A DNA stretch of 64,000 nt from contig CAJXYU010000003.1 of the NCBI GenBank assembly GCA_913063155.1, positions 62,001-126,000 on the forward strand. The letters are read 5' to 3'. Both the position numbers and the translations under genes were made by a program. This document shows positions 33,671 through 41,224 of the stretch, in pieces. The notes beneath the pieces are model-generated. The model was not told the DNA's origin. It did no database searches and saw only the letters and a list, made by a program, of their open reading frames with translations. This stretch comes from an uncultured Desulfovibrio sp. Its GTDB lineage: Bacteria; Desulfobacterota; Desulfovibrionia; Desulfovibrionales; Desulfovibrionaceae. Within the stretch, counting starts at the first letter, position 1, and each line of letters opens with the position of its first letter.

Positions 33671-34861
33671 ATGCTGAAAAACAAATTCAAGACGCTCCAC
33701 AAGGAGTGCGGCATCTCGCAACGCCGGCTGGCGGCGGAGGTCGGCATATCCCCGGCCGCATTGAGCGGGATCGTCAACAAGGACGTATGGCCCAAGAAGG
33801 CGGACAGGAAGGCATTGCAGTCGGCCATCAGGATGCGATTCCGCGCGGCCGGCGGGTGCGAAAGCAGGTGCCGGAACCTGTTCCACAAATCAAGGACGGC
33901 GACAGGGATCAAGAAAACAAGAAAACCGGCGCAAGCCGAAACAATGAAGAAGGAGGAACCCACTATGATGTTAGGCAAACAGGCGTTGTTTCCCGCGACC
34001 AGGCGCCACTTCAACCTGCGGCAAAACCCCTTCGGCGAGGTCCGCGAACCCGCCGACGTCTTCCTGAGCGGGGAAATACGCTACGTGCGTGAAGCCATGT
34101 ATCAGACGGCCGGGCACGGCGGGTTCATCGCGGTCGTGGGCGAATCCGGGTCCGGCAAGTCCACCCTGCGCAGGGAGCTGGTGGAGCGGGTCGTCGGGGA
34201 CGGCCGGCCGGTGCGCATCATCGAACCGTATGTCCTGGCCATGGAGGACAACGACAGGACGGGCAAGACGCTCAAGAGCCTGCACATCGCCGAGGCGATC
34301 ATGGCCGAGGTGGCCCCCGCCGAGTCCATCAAGGTCGGCCCCGAAGCCCGGTTCCGCCAGGTGCACAGGGAGCTGCGGGATTCCTGCCGCGCGGGATGGG
34401 CGCACTGCCTGATCATCGAGGAGGCCCACGCCCTGCCCGTCGCCACCATCAAGCACCTGAAGCGGTTCCTGGAGCTGGAGGACGGCTTCAAGAAGCTGCT
34501 GAGCATCATCCTGCTCGGCCAGCCCGAACTGAACCACAAGCTTTCCGAAAGCAACGCCCAGGTGCGCGAGGTGGTCCAGCGCTGCGAAAAGATACGGCTC
34601 GCTCCCATGGACGGCAGCCTGGCCGAGTTCGTCACGTTCCGCTTCGAAAGAGCCGGGGCCGACGCGGACACGGTCATCACCCCCGACGCGGTGGAGGCCC
34701 TGCGGGAGAGGCTGACCGGCCCGGTCTCCAGGGCGGGCGCGAACGACCCGGTTTCCCTGGTCTATCCCCTGACCGTGGGAAACATGATGACCGCGGCCAT
34801 GAATCTGGCCGCCGAGATCGGTGCGCCGATCATCACCCCGGAAATCGTCAACCAGGTTTAG
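33671..34861 (+). CDS. Transposition ATPase, MuB-type AAA protein
   Basis: 396 residues. The N-terminal HTH (KECGISQRRLAAEVGISPAA, about 11-30) resembles the domain of MuB. The ATPase core has Walker A GESGSGKST (157-165) and Walker B CLIIEEAH (246-253), with NPFGEVREPADVF before it as in ExeA/TniB-type AAA proteins. It selects target DNA, provides target immunity and activates the transposase. A good internal start (GAAGGAGG before ATG at 33964) could give a shorter form without the HTH. Confidence 0.9.
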   Translation: MLKNKFKTLHKECGISQRRLAAEVGISPAALSGIVNKDVWPKKADRKALQSAIRMRFRAAGGCESRCRNLFHKSRTATGIKKTRKPAQAETMKKEEPTMMLGKQALFPATRRHFNLRQNPFGEVREPADVFLSGEIRYVREAMYQTAGHGGFIAVVGESGSGKSTLRRELVERVVGDGRPVRIIEPYVLAMEDNDRTGKTLKSLHIAEAIMAEVAPAESIKVGPEARFRQVHRELRDSCRAGWAHCLIIEEAHALPVATIKHLKRFLELEDGFKKLLSIILLGQPELNHKLSESNAQVREVVQRCEKIRLAPMDGSLAEFVTFRFERAGADADTVITPDAVEALRERLTGPVSRAGANDPVSLVYPLTVGNMMTAAMNLAAEIGAPIITPEIVNQV

Positions 34862-34870
34862 GAGGCTCCC

Positions 34871-35104
34871 ATGAAGATCACCCCCATCGACAACGACCGC
34901 AGGCGGACGGGCAACCGGGCATGGCCCTCGGGCAGCCTGAGCAGCCGCAAGATAGCTTCGGCCGTTCTGGACCTGAAGGCCCTCATTCAGCGCGGCATGG
35001 ACAGCGAGTCCGTGCGGGAGGCGAACCGCCGCTGCGATGACATCCTCTTTGAACTCGAAACGGTGGAAGACCTGGAAAACATCAACATGCTGGGAGGTGC
35101 GTAG
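34871..35104 (+). CDS. Small early phage protein, 77 residues
   Basis: Mostly helical (SSRKIASAVLDLKALIQRGM, VREANRRCDDILFELETVED). Conserved position between MuB and DUF3164 in several transposable phages. Function unknown. AGGAGG precedes the start. Confidence 0.7.
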   Translation: MKITPIDNDRRRTGNRAWPSGSLSSRKIASAVLDLKALIQRGMDSESVREANRRCDDILFELETVEDLENINMLGGA

Positions 35105-35105
35105 C

Positions 35106-35705
35106 ATGGAAGGCTACATGAAAAACGCCCAGGGACACTTGGTGCCCCTGGACCAGGTGAAAGAGATCGACAAGGCCCGGCACGAGCTGGTCATGGAACT
35201 GGTGGAGCGGGCCATGACCGTGCGCAGGGACATGCGCGACCTCAAGGTCAAAATCATGGGCGATATCGAAGCCTTTGTCCAGATGAGCGCCGAACAATAT
35301 GGCGCGAACATCGGGGGCAAACTGGGGAACGTCACCCTGCCTTCCTATGACGGGCAATTCAGGATCGTGCGCCAGATTGCAAAGCATCTTTCCTTTGATG
35401 AACAGCTTCAAGCCGCGAAAACGCTTATCGACGAATGCATCAAGGAATGGACCGAGGGCAGCCCCGGCGAGTTGCAGGCGCTCATCAACGACGCCTTCCA
35501 GGTGGACAAGGAAGGCCGAATCAACACGGGCCGAATCCTCGGGCTGAAGCGCCTGGACATAAGGGACCCGCGTTGGAGGAAGGCCATGGAAGCCATCGCC
35601 AACAGCCTCCAGGTGACCAACACCAAGGCCTATGTCCGCATTTACGAACGCCGGAAGGACGGCTCGTACAAGCCCCTGTCCATGGACATGGCGGCCATCG
35701 AATAA
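35106..35705 (+). CDS. DUF3164 early phage protein
   Basis: 199 residues. NAQGHLVPLDQVKEIDKARHELV at the N-terminus, the NVTLPSYDGQFRIVRQIAK core and VDKEGRINTGRILGLKRL match the DUF3164 family, found almost only in Mu-like phages after the B gene. The role is not known; the place of Mu host-nuclease inhibitor genes is nearby. The ATG at 35106 follows the previous stop by 1 nt. The longer frame from 35037 would overlap it. Confidence 0.85.
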   Translation: MEGYMKNAQGHLVPLDQVKEIDKARHELVMELVERAMTVRRDMRDLKVKIMGDIEAFVQMSAEQYGANIGGKLGNVTLPSYDGQFRIVRQIAKHLSFDEQLQAAKTLIDECIKEWTEGSPGELQALINDAFQVDKEGRINTGRILGLKRLDIRDPRWRKAMEAIANSLQVTNTKAYVRIYERRKDGSYKPLSMDMAAIE

Positions 35706-35725
35706 CGGTCCGGGAAGACAAGCAC

Positions 35726-36310
35726 ATGTCCATATCCCTCCACCAATGCGAACGGCTGCGGGCCAGGATCACCCTGACACAGTGCGAGCACAACCGGGGC
35801 CGCGACGACTCGGCGACGCCGAACGGCGCCCCTGTCCGCCCTTATGCGTGCTGGAAGTGCGAGGACTGGAAACAATGGTCAAAGGAGAAAACCATGACGG
35901 AAACAGACCTTACCATAGAACGGATGATGCAAGTTACCGGCGCGGGGAGCAAACGCGAGCTTGGTGATATCGTGGGCGGCAACGTCCACCAGGCGACCAA
36001 CCTCAAGCGCATCCCGGACAGCTGGTACGAACACCTGGAAAACAAGTTCGGGGCGGATGTCCGGTTCCTCAAGACCGGCGTTCACTCCCCTGCCGGGGCG
36101 AAAGCCGGCGAAGCAACCGCCCCGAGGAACGAGGAACCGAAAGGCTTTGATGAAACGCCCAAGGCCGATGAACCGAAGGCCGATGAAGAACCGGCGCAGG
36201 TCGAGGAAACCGGCATCAGGATGGACGCCATCCCCACCGAGATGCTCATCGACGAACTGATGGACCGCATCCCGCTGGCCAGGATCGTTATCGGGAGGCG
36301 GGCGGCATGA
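35726..36310 (+). CDS. Early phage regulator: cysteine-rich N-terminus plus CI-type HTH, with a second start at 35894
   Basis: 194 residues. Residues 1-50 carry cysteines in pairs (LHQCERL, TQCEHN, YACWKCEDW), a possible zinc knuckle. Residues 60-115 (LTIERMMQVTGAGSKRELGD, then VHQATNLKRIPDSWYEHLEN) form the helix-turn-helix of bacteriophage CI-type repressors. The rest is acidic and proline-rich linker ending in a helical tail. An ATG at 35894 has an ideal AAAGGAG 7 nt upstream and would give a 138-residue protein with the HTH only. Two products, or two former genes joined in one frame, are possible. Confidence 0.72.
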   Translation: MSISLHQCERLRARITLTQCEHNRGRDDSATPNGAPVRPYACWKCEDWKQWSKEKTMTETDLTIERMMQVTGAGSKRELGDIVGGNVHQATNLKRIPDSWYEHLENKFGADVRFLKTGVHSPAGAKAGEATAPRNEEPKGFDETPKADEPKADEEPAQVEETGIRMDAIPTEMLIDELMDRIPLARIVIGRRAA

Positions 36311-36693
36311 CAACAGAACGAACCGTACCTATTTCACGGCTGCACGCCGTCGAGGCGCGGGCGATGCGCCGGTTGTCCCTCATCAGGGACATGATCAAGG
36401 TATTGCGCGAGGCGCCGGTGGACGGTGTCTCCGCCCTGATCCTGCGGGCCGAGACCCTGGAAGCGGGTTTCAGCGTGGGCGGCGGCCTGACGACGACGGG
36501 CCTGCTCGCGGCGGTTGAGCGGTTCCTGGAAGATCACGAACCGCCCACAAGCCCCGACCCGGAAACCGGCGAAGCCACATATGATTGCTGCGGGGCCGAG
36601 GTGGCCCGGGGTCATGTCCCGAGTTGCCTGTTCTGGGGGCTGAGGATCGCCGTCATACGGGAACGGGCCCGGCTGGGTTTGAAAGGCCGATAA
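36307..36693 (+). CDS. Early phage protein, 128 residues (paralogue of 28830-29216)
   Basis: Same length and organisation as the upstream copy: RTVPISRLHAVEARAMRRLS, TGLLAAVERFLEDHEPP, YDCCGAEVARGHVP and FWGLRIAVIRERARLGLK. The kept cysteines and histidine suggest a metal site. The start overlaps the preceding stop (ATGA). It is GC-richer than the copy at 28.8 kb, so the two arrived by different routes or diverged long ago. Confidence 0.78.
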   Translation: MTTERTVPISRLHAVEARAMRRLSLIRDMIKVLREAPVDGVSALILRAETLEAGFSVGGGLTTTGLLAAVERFLEDHEPPTSPDPETGEATYDCCGAEVARGHVPSCLFWGLRIAVIRERARLGLKGR

Positions 36694-36731
36694 CCCTTAA
36701 CAACGCACCCAAGGGTGCGGAGGACAACAGC

Positions 36732-37013
36732 ATGAACAGGACTGAATTGATCAAGGAAGTTGTGGCAAACAATCCCCACGGAACCAGGACCGCCGAGGTC
36801 GAAACCATTGCGCGCGAGGTGTTCGACGTCATGGAGCAGGCCTTGGCCAGTGGCGAGAAAGTGTCCATTGCCGACTTCGGAACCTTTGACGTCAATGAGC
36901 GCAAGGCCCGGACAGGCCGCAATCCGCAAACGGGCGCGCCGGTCGAAATCCCCGCGAAGCGGGTGGTGAAATTCAAACCGGCCAAGGCGCTGGCGGAAAC
37001 AGTCAACGAGTAG
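36732..37013 (+). CDS. HU/IHF-family DNA-binding protein
   Basis: 93 residues, the HU length. MNRTELIKEVVANN, then FGTFDVNERKARTGRNPQTG and IPAKRVVKFKPAKAL include the beta-arm with its RNPxTG tip. It bends DNA; HU and IHF assist Mu transposition complexes and enhancer function, so a phage-encoded copy is plausible here. The start at 36732 is preferred to the longer frame because the family begins at this methionine and GGAGGA lies 8 nt upstream. Confidence 0.92.
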   Translation: MNRTELIKEVVANNPHGTRTAEVETIAREVFDVMEQALASGEKVSIADFGTFDVNERKARTGRNPQTGAPVEIPAKRVVKFKPAKALAETVNE

Positions 37014-37108
37014 CGCGAAGCGAAACCGCCCCCGGCCGGGGCGGTCGCCGGGCCATGGCGGCCCCGGCCTGATGAGCTGCCGGCGCTTCAGTAACAGGAG
37101 GAGGATCA

Positions 37109-37375
37109 ATGTCCAAATACATCTGCACCGGATGCGGCGAGACGTTCGACGACTGGGACGAGCTGGTTCATGAGGCGTACTGCCCCGATTGCGGAAAGCC
37201 CGTGGAGGACTTCAACAAGGCATTCAAGCGGGTGCTCATCGACCACGCCCTCAAAGAGGCGGACCCGGAACTGGCGGCCATGTGGAGGGAATTCCAATGC
37301 ATGGCTTTGGGGATCAGGCCGGTGTGCATCACGGTGAATTTCGAGGCGCCCGGCCCGGCCGGGGCGGAAGCATGA
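37109..37375 (+). CDS. Zinc-ribbon early phage protein
   Basis: 88 residues with YICTGCGETFDDW and YCPDCGKPVED, a four-cysteine zinc ribbon, followed by a helical part. A very strong ribosome site (AGGAGGAGG) precedes the start. Function unknown. Located between HU and GemA. Confidence 0.75.
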   Translation: MSKYICTGCGETFDDWDELVHEAYCPDCGKPVEDFNKAFKRVLIDHALKEADPELAAMWREFQCMALGIRPVCITVNFEAPGPAGAEA

Positions 37376-37569
37376 GCGATCACTACCGATGCAGGTTCTG
37401 CGGGGCGTCGTGGATATATGATCCGCCCTGCGGCTGCGAAGCCAAGGAGCAAGCAAGTGGCAATGACGAGCAAGGGCCGGCGCTGGAGGAAAGGGTTGAT
37501 CCGAAAGGTCAAGACGATACAGAACAGGCGGCTCGGCATGAACGACGAGGAGTACCGGACAATGCTTGA
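37372..37569 (+). CDS. Small cysteine-rich protein overlapping gemA
   Basis: 65 residues, HYRCRFCGASWIYDPPCGCE at the N-terminus then hydrophilic sequence. The start overlaps the stop of the zinc-ribbon gene (ATGA). The last 110 bp overlap the GemA gene in another frame, so only the first 30 residues are likely under selection, or the true gene is shorter. Confidence 0.5.
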   Translation: MSDHYRCRFCGASWIYDPPCGCEAKEQASGNDEQGPALEERVDPKGQDDTEQAARHERRGVPDNA

Positions 37570-37909
37570 GGATCGGTACGGCAAAACTTCGTCCACCAGG
37601 TTGACTCTGGACGAGTTGCAAGACCTGGCCGGACACCTGGAGGAACTGGCGGGCGGGGGCGAGACAAAGACGCCCGCGGACAGGCGCGATCCCCAGGCCG
37701 ACATGATCCGGGCTCTTTGGCGGGAGATGCACGAAGCGGAAATCGTCCGTGATCCGAGCGAGCGGGCATTGAGCCGGTTCGTGCATCGGCAAACCGGCGT
37801 GTCGTCTCTGGCATGGCTGGGCACACGCCAAGCCAGCAAAGTTATCGAGGCCCTGAAGGATTGGAAGAAACGCGAAAAAGCCACCATGCAGGCAAACGAC
37901 GGAAGGTAG
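37457..37909 (+). CDS. GemA (Mu gp16-like) early regulatory protein
   Basis: 150 residues from a GTG with AAGGAG 7 nt upstream. The ATG at 37463 is the alternative. RKVKTIQNRRLGMNDEEYRTM, then LTLDELQDLAGHLEEL is the DUF1018/GemA signature. C-terminal IRALWREMHEAEIVRD and WLGTRQASKVIEALKDWKKR also match. In Mu this protein alters host gene expression and DNA supercoiling. It is followed at once by mor, the same order as in Mu. Confidence 0.87.
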   Translation: MAMTSKGRRWRKGLIRKVKTIQNRRLGMNDEEYRTMLEDRYGKTSSTRLTLDELQDLAGHLEELAGGGETKTPADRRDPQADMIRALWREMHEAEIVRDPSERALSRFVHRQTGVSSLAWLGTRQASKVIEALKDWKKREKATMQANDGR

Positions 37910-37911
37910 CT

Positions 37912-38262
37912 GTGGACGATACAAGAACTCCCGCAACGGCTCTGTTGACCGATCTGGCTGAAAACCTGGCTCATTACGCCAAGGCCCGTCTGAATGCCTC
38001 CCCCGTCGACGCAAAGGCGTTCGGGGAAGAGGCGGCAGTGTTCATTGCGGACCTTTGGGGCGGCCAGGTCATTTACATCCCCAAGGATATGGCCGGCCGC
38101 ATCCGTTCAAGAGATTCCAAGATTTACGCCGAATTTTCGGGTGAGAACCACGCCGAGCTGGCCCGCAAGTACAAGTTGTCTTTCCAGCACATCCACCGCA
38201 TCATCAAGAAGGAGCGGGAGCGTCGCAGCGTCAAGCAACACAACCTCCCGATGAATAAATAA
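37912..38262 (+). CDS. mor: Mor-family transcription activator
   Basis: 116 residues from GTG at 37912 (GGAAGG upstream). The core FGEEAAVFIADLWGGQVIYIPK and the C-terminal HTH ELARKYKLSFQHIHRIIKKE are the Mor/C family pattern. Mor turns on the middle promoter of Mu-like phages. Here no middle gene follows: the prophage ends within 90 bp, and the late genes are at the other end of the element. Its target promoter must therefore be elsewhere, presumably upstream of the late arm, or is lost. Confidence 0.88.
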   Translation: MDDTRTPATALLTDLAENLAHYAKARLNASPVDAKAFGEEAAVFIADLWGGQVIYIPKDMAGRIRSRDSKIYAEFSGENHAELARKYKLSFQHIHRIIKKERERRSVKQHNLPMNK

Positions 38263-38360
38263 TGTTGTCGCAGCTGGATAAAGAATACTCTCACTGTCGT
38301 GCAAGTAATATTGCCACAGCTGGATAAATAATGTTGTTACAGTATGAGAAAAGCCTTTTC
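38258..38360. repeat. Iterated 25-bp sites at the right prophage end (candidate transposase-binding sites)
   Basis: On the minus strand, reading inward, three related sites occur: TTTCTCATACTGTAACAACATTATT (first half TTTCTCATACTG, 38350-38326), TTTATCCAGCTGTGGCAATA.. (38328-38304) and TTTATCCAGCTGCGACAACA.. (38282-38258). Two are adjacent with a 22-bp period. Size, number and spacing are like MuA-type end sites. 38263-38570 holds no gene; besides these sites it contains the presumed promoter of the ABC operon. Confidence 0.6.
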
Positions 38361-38570
38361 AGAAACGACCGTCCCGATATATCCCGCATCGTCCCGGATC
38401 ATCCCGATTATCTCACACACCCTACTTAGTTATCCTGTACGTTCTTATCAAGCAGCGCGACCCCCAAAAGCCATTTTTCAAAGCCTCATTTACATTCTTG
38501 CAAAATACCATAATTCCCGTTATGCCCCCTGTTTCCAAGAAACAATCTTCACGAAGCAAGGGGACAAATA

Positions 38571-39545
38571 ATGAAAAAAATTCTCATCGCGCTGCTCACG
38601 CTCTGCTGTCTCACAGCCTTTGCCGCCTCGGCTTTCGCCGCGGGCACCAAAGTCAAAATGGCCTTCGCCACCTGGGTGGGATACGGTCCGCTCTACATCG
38701 CCAAGGAAAAGGGATTCTTCGACAAGTACGGACTGGACGTGGACCTGATCATCATCGACGATGAAGCCCAGTACGCGGCCGCCATGGTTTCGGGCAACAT
38801 CGACGCCTTGGGCAACGTCCTTGACCGCGAAGTCATCCACTTTGCCAAGGGCGCCCCGGAGACCGTACTGTTCGCCATGGATGAATCCGCAGGAGCCGAC
38901 GGCCTTATCGCCACCAAAGAAATCAAAACCCTGAACGACCTCAAGGGCCAGAACATCGGCCTGGACAAAAGCTCCTCGTCCTACTTCTTCTTCCTGACCG
39001 CTCTCCAGCAGGCTGGCCTGAGCGAAAAGGACGTGACCATCAACGAAATGGAAGCTTCCGATGCAGGCACCGCCTTCATCGCAGGCAGGCTGGACGCGGC
39101 CATCACCTGGGAACCCTGGCTCTCCAAGGTCTCCAAGCGTGAAGGCGGCCATGTCCTCGTGTCTTCCAAGGACTTCCCGCGCACCATCGTGGACATCGTC
39201 ACCATGCGCAACGACTTCATCGCCGAACACCCCGAAGCTCCCACTGCCATGACCAAGGCCTGGTTCGACGCCGTCGAATGGTACAAGAACAACCCGGAAG
39301 CAGGAAACGCCATCATGGCCAAGCACCTGGGCGAGACTCCCGAGTCCGTGGCCGAAATGGCCTTGGGAGTGTCCTTCTTCGACAAGGCCGGCAACGTCGC
39401 CTTCTTCGACAAGTCCGAGAACAACAACATCTTTGAAGTGGGCGAACGCGCCAAGAACTTCTGGATGAACAAGGGAATCATCACCAAGCCCCTGGATGTG
39501 AACGCCCTCATCACCGACAAATACGTCATGGGAGCCGCCAAGTAG
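38571..39545 (+). CDS. ABC importer substrate-binding protein (SsuA/TauA/NMT1 type)
   Basis: 324 residues with a signal peptide (KKILIALLTLCCLTAFAASA, cleavage near AFAA-GT). The mature part opens VKMAFATWVGYGPLYIAKEKG, typical of periplasmic proteins for sulfonates, nitrate or thiamine precursors, and includes LNDLKGQNIGLDKSSSSYFF and DAAITWEPWLSKV, the hinge and ligand region. The ligand cannot be read from sequence; taurine/sulfonate or related organic anions are likely. It is first in a three-gene operon with its permease and ATPase. Confidence 0.88.
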   Translation: MKKILIALLTLCCLTAFAASAFAAGTKVKMAFATWVGYGPLYIAKEKGFFDKYGLDVDLIIIDDEAQYAAAMVSGNIDALGNVLDREVIHFAKGAPETVLFAMDESAGADGLIATKEIKTLNDLKGQNIGLDKSSSSYFFFLTALQQAGLSEKDVTINEMEASDAGTAFIAGRLDAAITWEPWLSKVSKREGGHVLVSSKDFPRTIVDIVTMRNDFIAEHPEAPTAMTKAWFDAVEWYKNNPEAGNAIMAKHLGETPESVAEMALGVSFFDKAGNVAFFDKSENNNIFEVGERAKNFWMNKGIITKPLDVNALITDKYVMGAAK

Positions 39546-40325
39546 ATGGCCACCACTTCGAAAAATCGCTGCTTCGCGCCGGGAACAGGGCTGACTCTGC
39601 TCTCGTTCCTGGCGCTTCTCGGCCTCTGGAGCGCCCTTGCCTACACCGGAAGCGTCAAGGAGCTGTTCCTTCCCAAGCCTCACAAGGTGCTCACCGCCTT
39701 TGTCCAGATGTATGAGGAGGGAATTCTGCTGACCTACAGCTGGGATTCCATCTATCGGGTCATGGTTGGATGGGCCATGGCAGTGGTGGTGGCCGTGCCG
39801 CTGGGCATGTTCATAGCCACTTCCCGGCGCTGCGCGGCCGTATTCGGCCCGCTCATGGAATTCGCCCGGTATTTGCCCGTGGTCGCCCTGGTCCCCCTGA
39901 CTCTGCTCTATTTCGGCATCGGAGATCTCCAAAAATTTATGGTCATCTTCCTGGGCACCTTCTTCCAACTGGTGCTCATGGTGGCCGACTCCACGGCCCG
40001 TGTCCCCAAGGACCTGAGCCGGGCTGCCGCCACCCTTGGCGCAAGCCGGGCGCAGACTTACAGGCTCGTGCTCGTTCCCGGCGCATTGCCCGGCATCATG
40101 GACGACCTGCGAATCACTATCGGCTGGGCCTGGACTTACCTGGTGGTGGCCGAGCTGGTGGCCGCCAACTCGGGCCTGGGCTACATGATCCTGCGCGCTC
40201 AGCGCTTCCTGGCCATCGACCGCATCTTCGCGGGCCTAATCATCATCGGCCTGCTGGGCCTGGGCACGGACTTCCTCTTCAAATGGCTAACCCGCATCAC
40301 TGTGCCGTGGAGCGAAAAGGCATAG
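39546..40325 (+). CDS. ABC importer permease (SsuC/TauC type)
   Basis: 259 residues with about six membrane helices. The EAA-type cytoplasmic loop AAATLGASRAQTYRLVLVPGALPGIMDDL (its core GASRAQTYRLVLVPGALPG) contacts the ATPase. The start codon touches the stop of the binding-protein gene, so translation is coupled. A good match to the sulfonate/nitrate/taurine permease family in length and loop. Confidence 0.9.
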   Translation: MATTSKNRCFAPGTGLTLLSFLALLGLWSALAYTGSVKELFLPKPHKVLTAFVQMYEEGILLTYSWDSIYRVMVGWAMAVVVAVPLGMFIATSRRCAAVFGPLMEFARYLPVVALVPLTLLYFGIGDLQKFMVIFLGTFFQLVLMVADSTARVPKDLSRAAATLGASRAQTYRLVLVPGALPGIMDDLRITIGWAWTYLVVAELVAANSGLGYMILRAQRFLAIDRIFAGLIIIGLLGLGTDFLFKWLTRITVPWSEKA

Positions 40326-40327
40326 AC

Positions 40328-41089
40328 ATGAGCAAACTGAGCATACAAAGTCTGACAAAGACTTTCGGCAGCGGCGACAAGACGGTCACCGCCTTGGAAA
40401 ACGTGACCCTGGAAATCGACGAAGGGGAATTCACCGTGGTGGTGGGGCCCAGCGGGTGCGGCAAGTCCACACTCCTGAACATAGTGGCCGGGCTGGAACT
40501 GAAAAGCTCCGGTCAGGCCGTGCTGGGCGGGCGCAGGATTACCGGGCCGGGTTCGGACCGGGGCATGGTTTTCCAGTCTTATACTCTCTTCCCCTGGCTC
40601 ACCGTCCGCGAAAACGTGGAGTTCGGCCTGCGCATCAAAAAAATGCCCAAGACCGAACGGGCCGAGATCGCCCGAAAATATCTGAGGCTGGTGGGGCTGG
40701 CCGAGTTCGAAAACGCCCTGCCCAAAGAGCTTTCCGGTGGCATGAAACAGCGCACAGCCATCGCCCGGGTGCTGGCCAACAGCCCGGACATGCTGCTCAT
40801 GGACGAGCCGTTCGGAGCCCTGGACGCCCAAACCAGGCTCCAGTTACAGGATCTGCTGCTGGACGTCTGGCGCGAGGAAAAGGCCACGGTACTCTTCATC
40901 ACCCATGATATCGACGAAGCCATCCTTCTGGCCGACACCATTCATATCATGTCCAACAGACCGGGCCGCATCCTGGAAAGCATCCACGTGGACATTCAAC
41001 GACCGCGCGACCATCGCGTGACGCTCACACCCGAATTCGCGGCCATCAAGGGCCAGATCATGGATCTGCTCTGGAACGAGATGAGTTGA
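40328..41089 (+). CDS. ABC importer ATPase (SsuB/TauB type)
   Basis: 253 residues from the ATG at 40328. Walker A GPSGCGKST (about 41-49), Q-loop VFQSYTLFPW, ABC signature LSGGMKQR and Walker B MLLMDEPFGALD are all intact, and the H-loop is FITHDIDEA. The variant TLFPWLTVRENVEFGL is typical of the sulfonate/nitrate/taurine branch. A terminator follows at 41116. Confidence 0.93.
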   Translation: MSKLSIQSLTKTFGSGDKTVTALENVTLEIDEGEFTVVVGPSGCGKSTLLNIVAGLELKSSGQAVLGGRRITGPGSDRGMVFQSYTLFPWLTVRENVEFGLRIKKMPKTERAEIARKYLRLVGLAEFENALPKELSGGMKQRTAIARVLANSPDMLLMDEPFGALDAQTRLQLQDLLLDVWREEKATVLFITHDIDEAILLADTIHIMSNRPGRILESIHVDIQRPRDHRVTLTPEFAAIKGQIMDLLWNEMS

Positions 41090-41115
41090 TCCGCACAAAT
41101 GAATAGACAATAAGG

Positions 41116-41146
41116 GGGGAGCCGTACATTACGGCTCCCCTTTTTC
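41116..41146 (+). terminator. Terminator of the ABC operon
   Basis: 11-bp stem ggggagccgta / tacggctcccc, loop cat, then T5. Confidence 0.88.
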
Positions 41147-41224
41147 TACGCCGATTGCAAAGAACATCATCACTACTATATATTAAAACTGTTGTGATTC
41201 TCGGTCCGAACCGGAGGAGTGAGG

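Larger units (their letters stand above)
5640..38350. mobile_element. Defective Mu-like (transposable) prophage with divergent early and late arms
   Basis: The element is bounded by gadB on the left and an ABC-importer operon on the right. Late tail genes read leftwards from 17.9 kb and early transposition genes read rightwards to 38.26 kb, ending in GemA and Mor. Transposases A and B, Mor, GemA and DUF3164 place it among transposable phages. The divergent early/late layout is like BcepMu. Terminase, portal and major capsid genes are missing, and several late genes are fragments, so it should not make normal virions. The ends are placed from a shared sequence block at 5640 and iterated sites at 38258-38350. 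The exact terminal bases and the target duplication were not determined. Confidence 0.75.

Noticed and set aside
5640..38350. tRNA-gene attachment site and integrase-type prophage
   Set aside because: No tRNA at either edge and no tyrosine or serine integrase; the MuA/MuB pair explains integration.
38258..38350. CRISPR array
   Set aside because: Only three imperfect 25-bp repeats, two of them without spacer; no cas gene.
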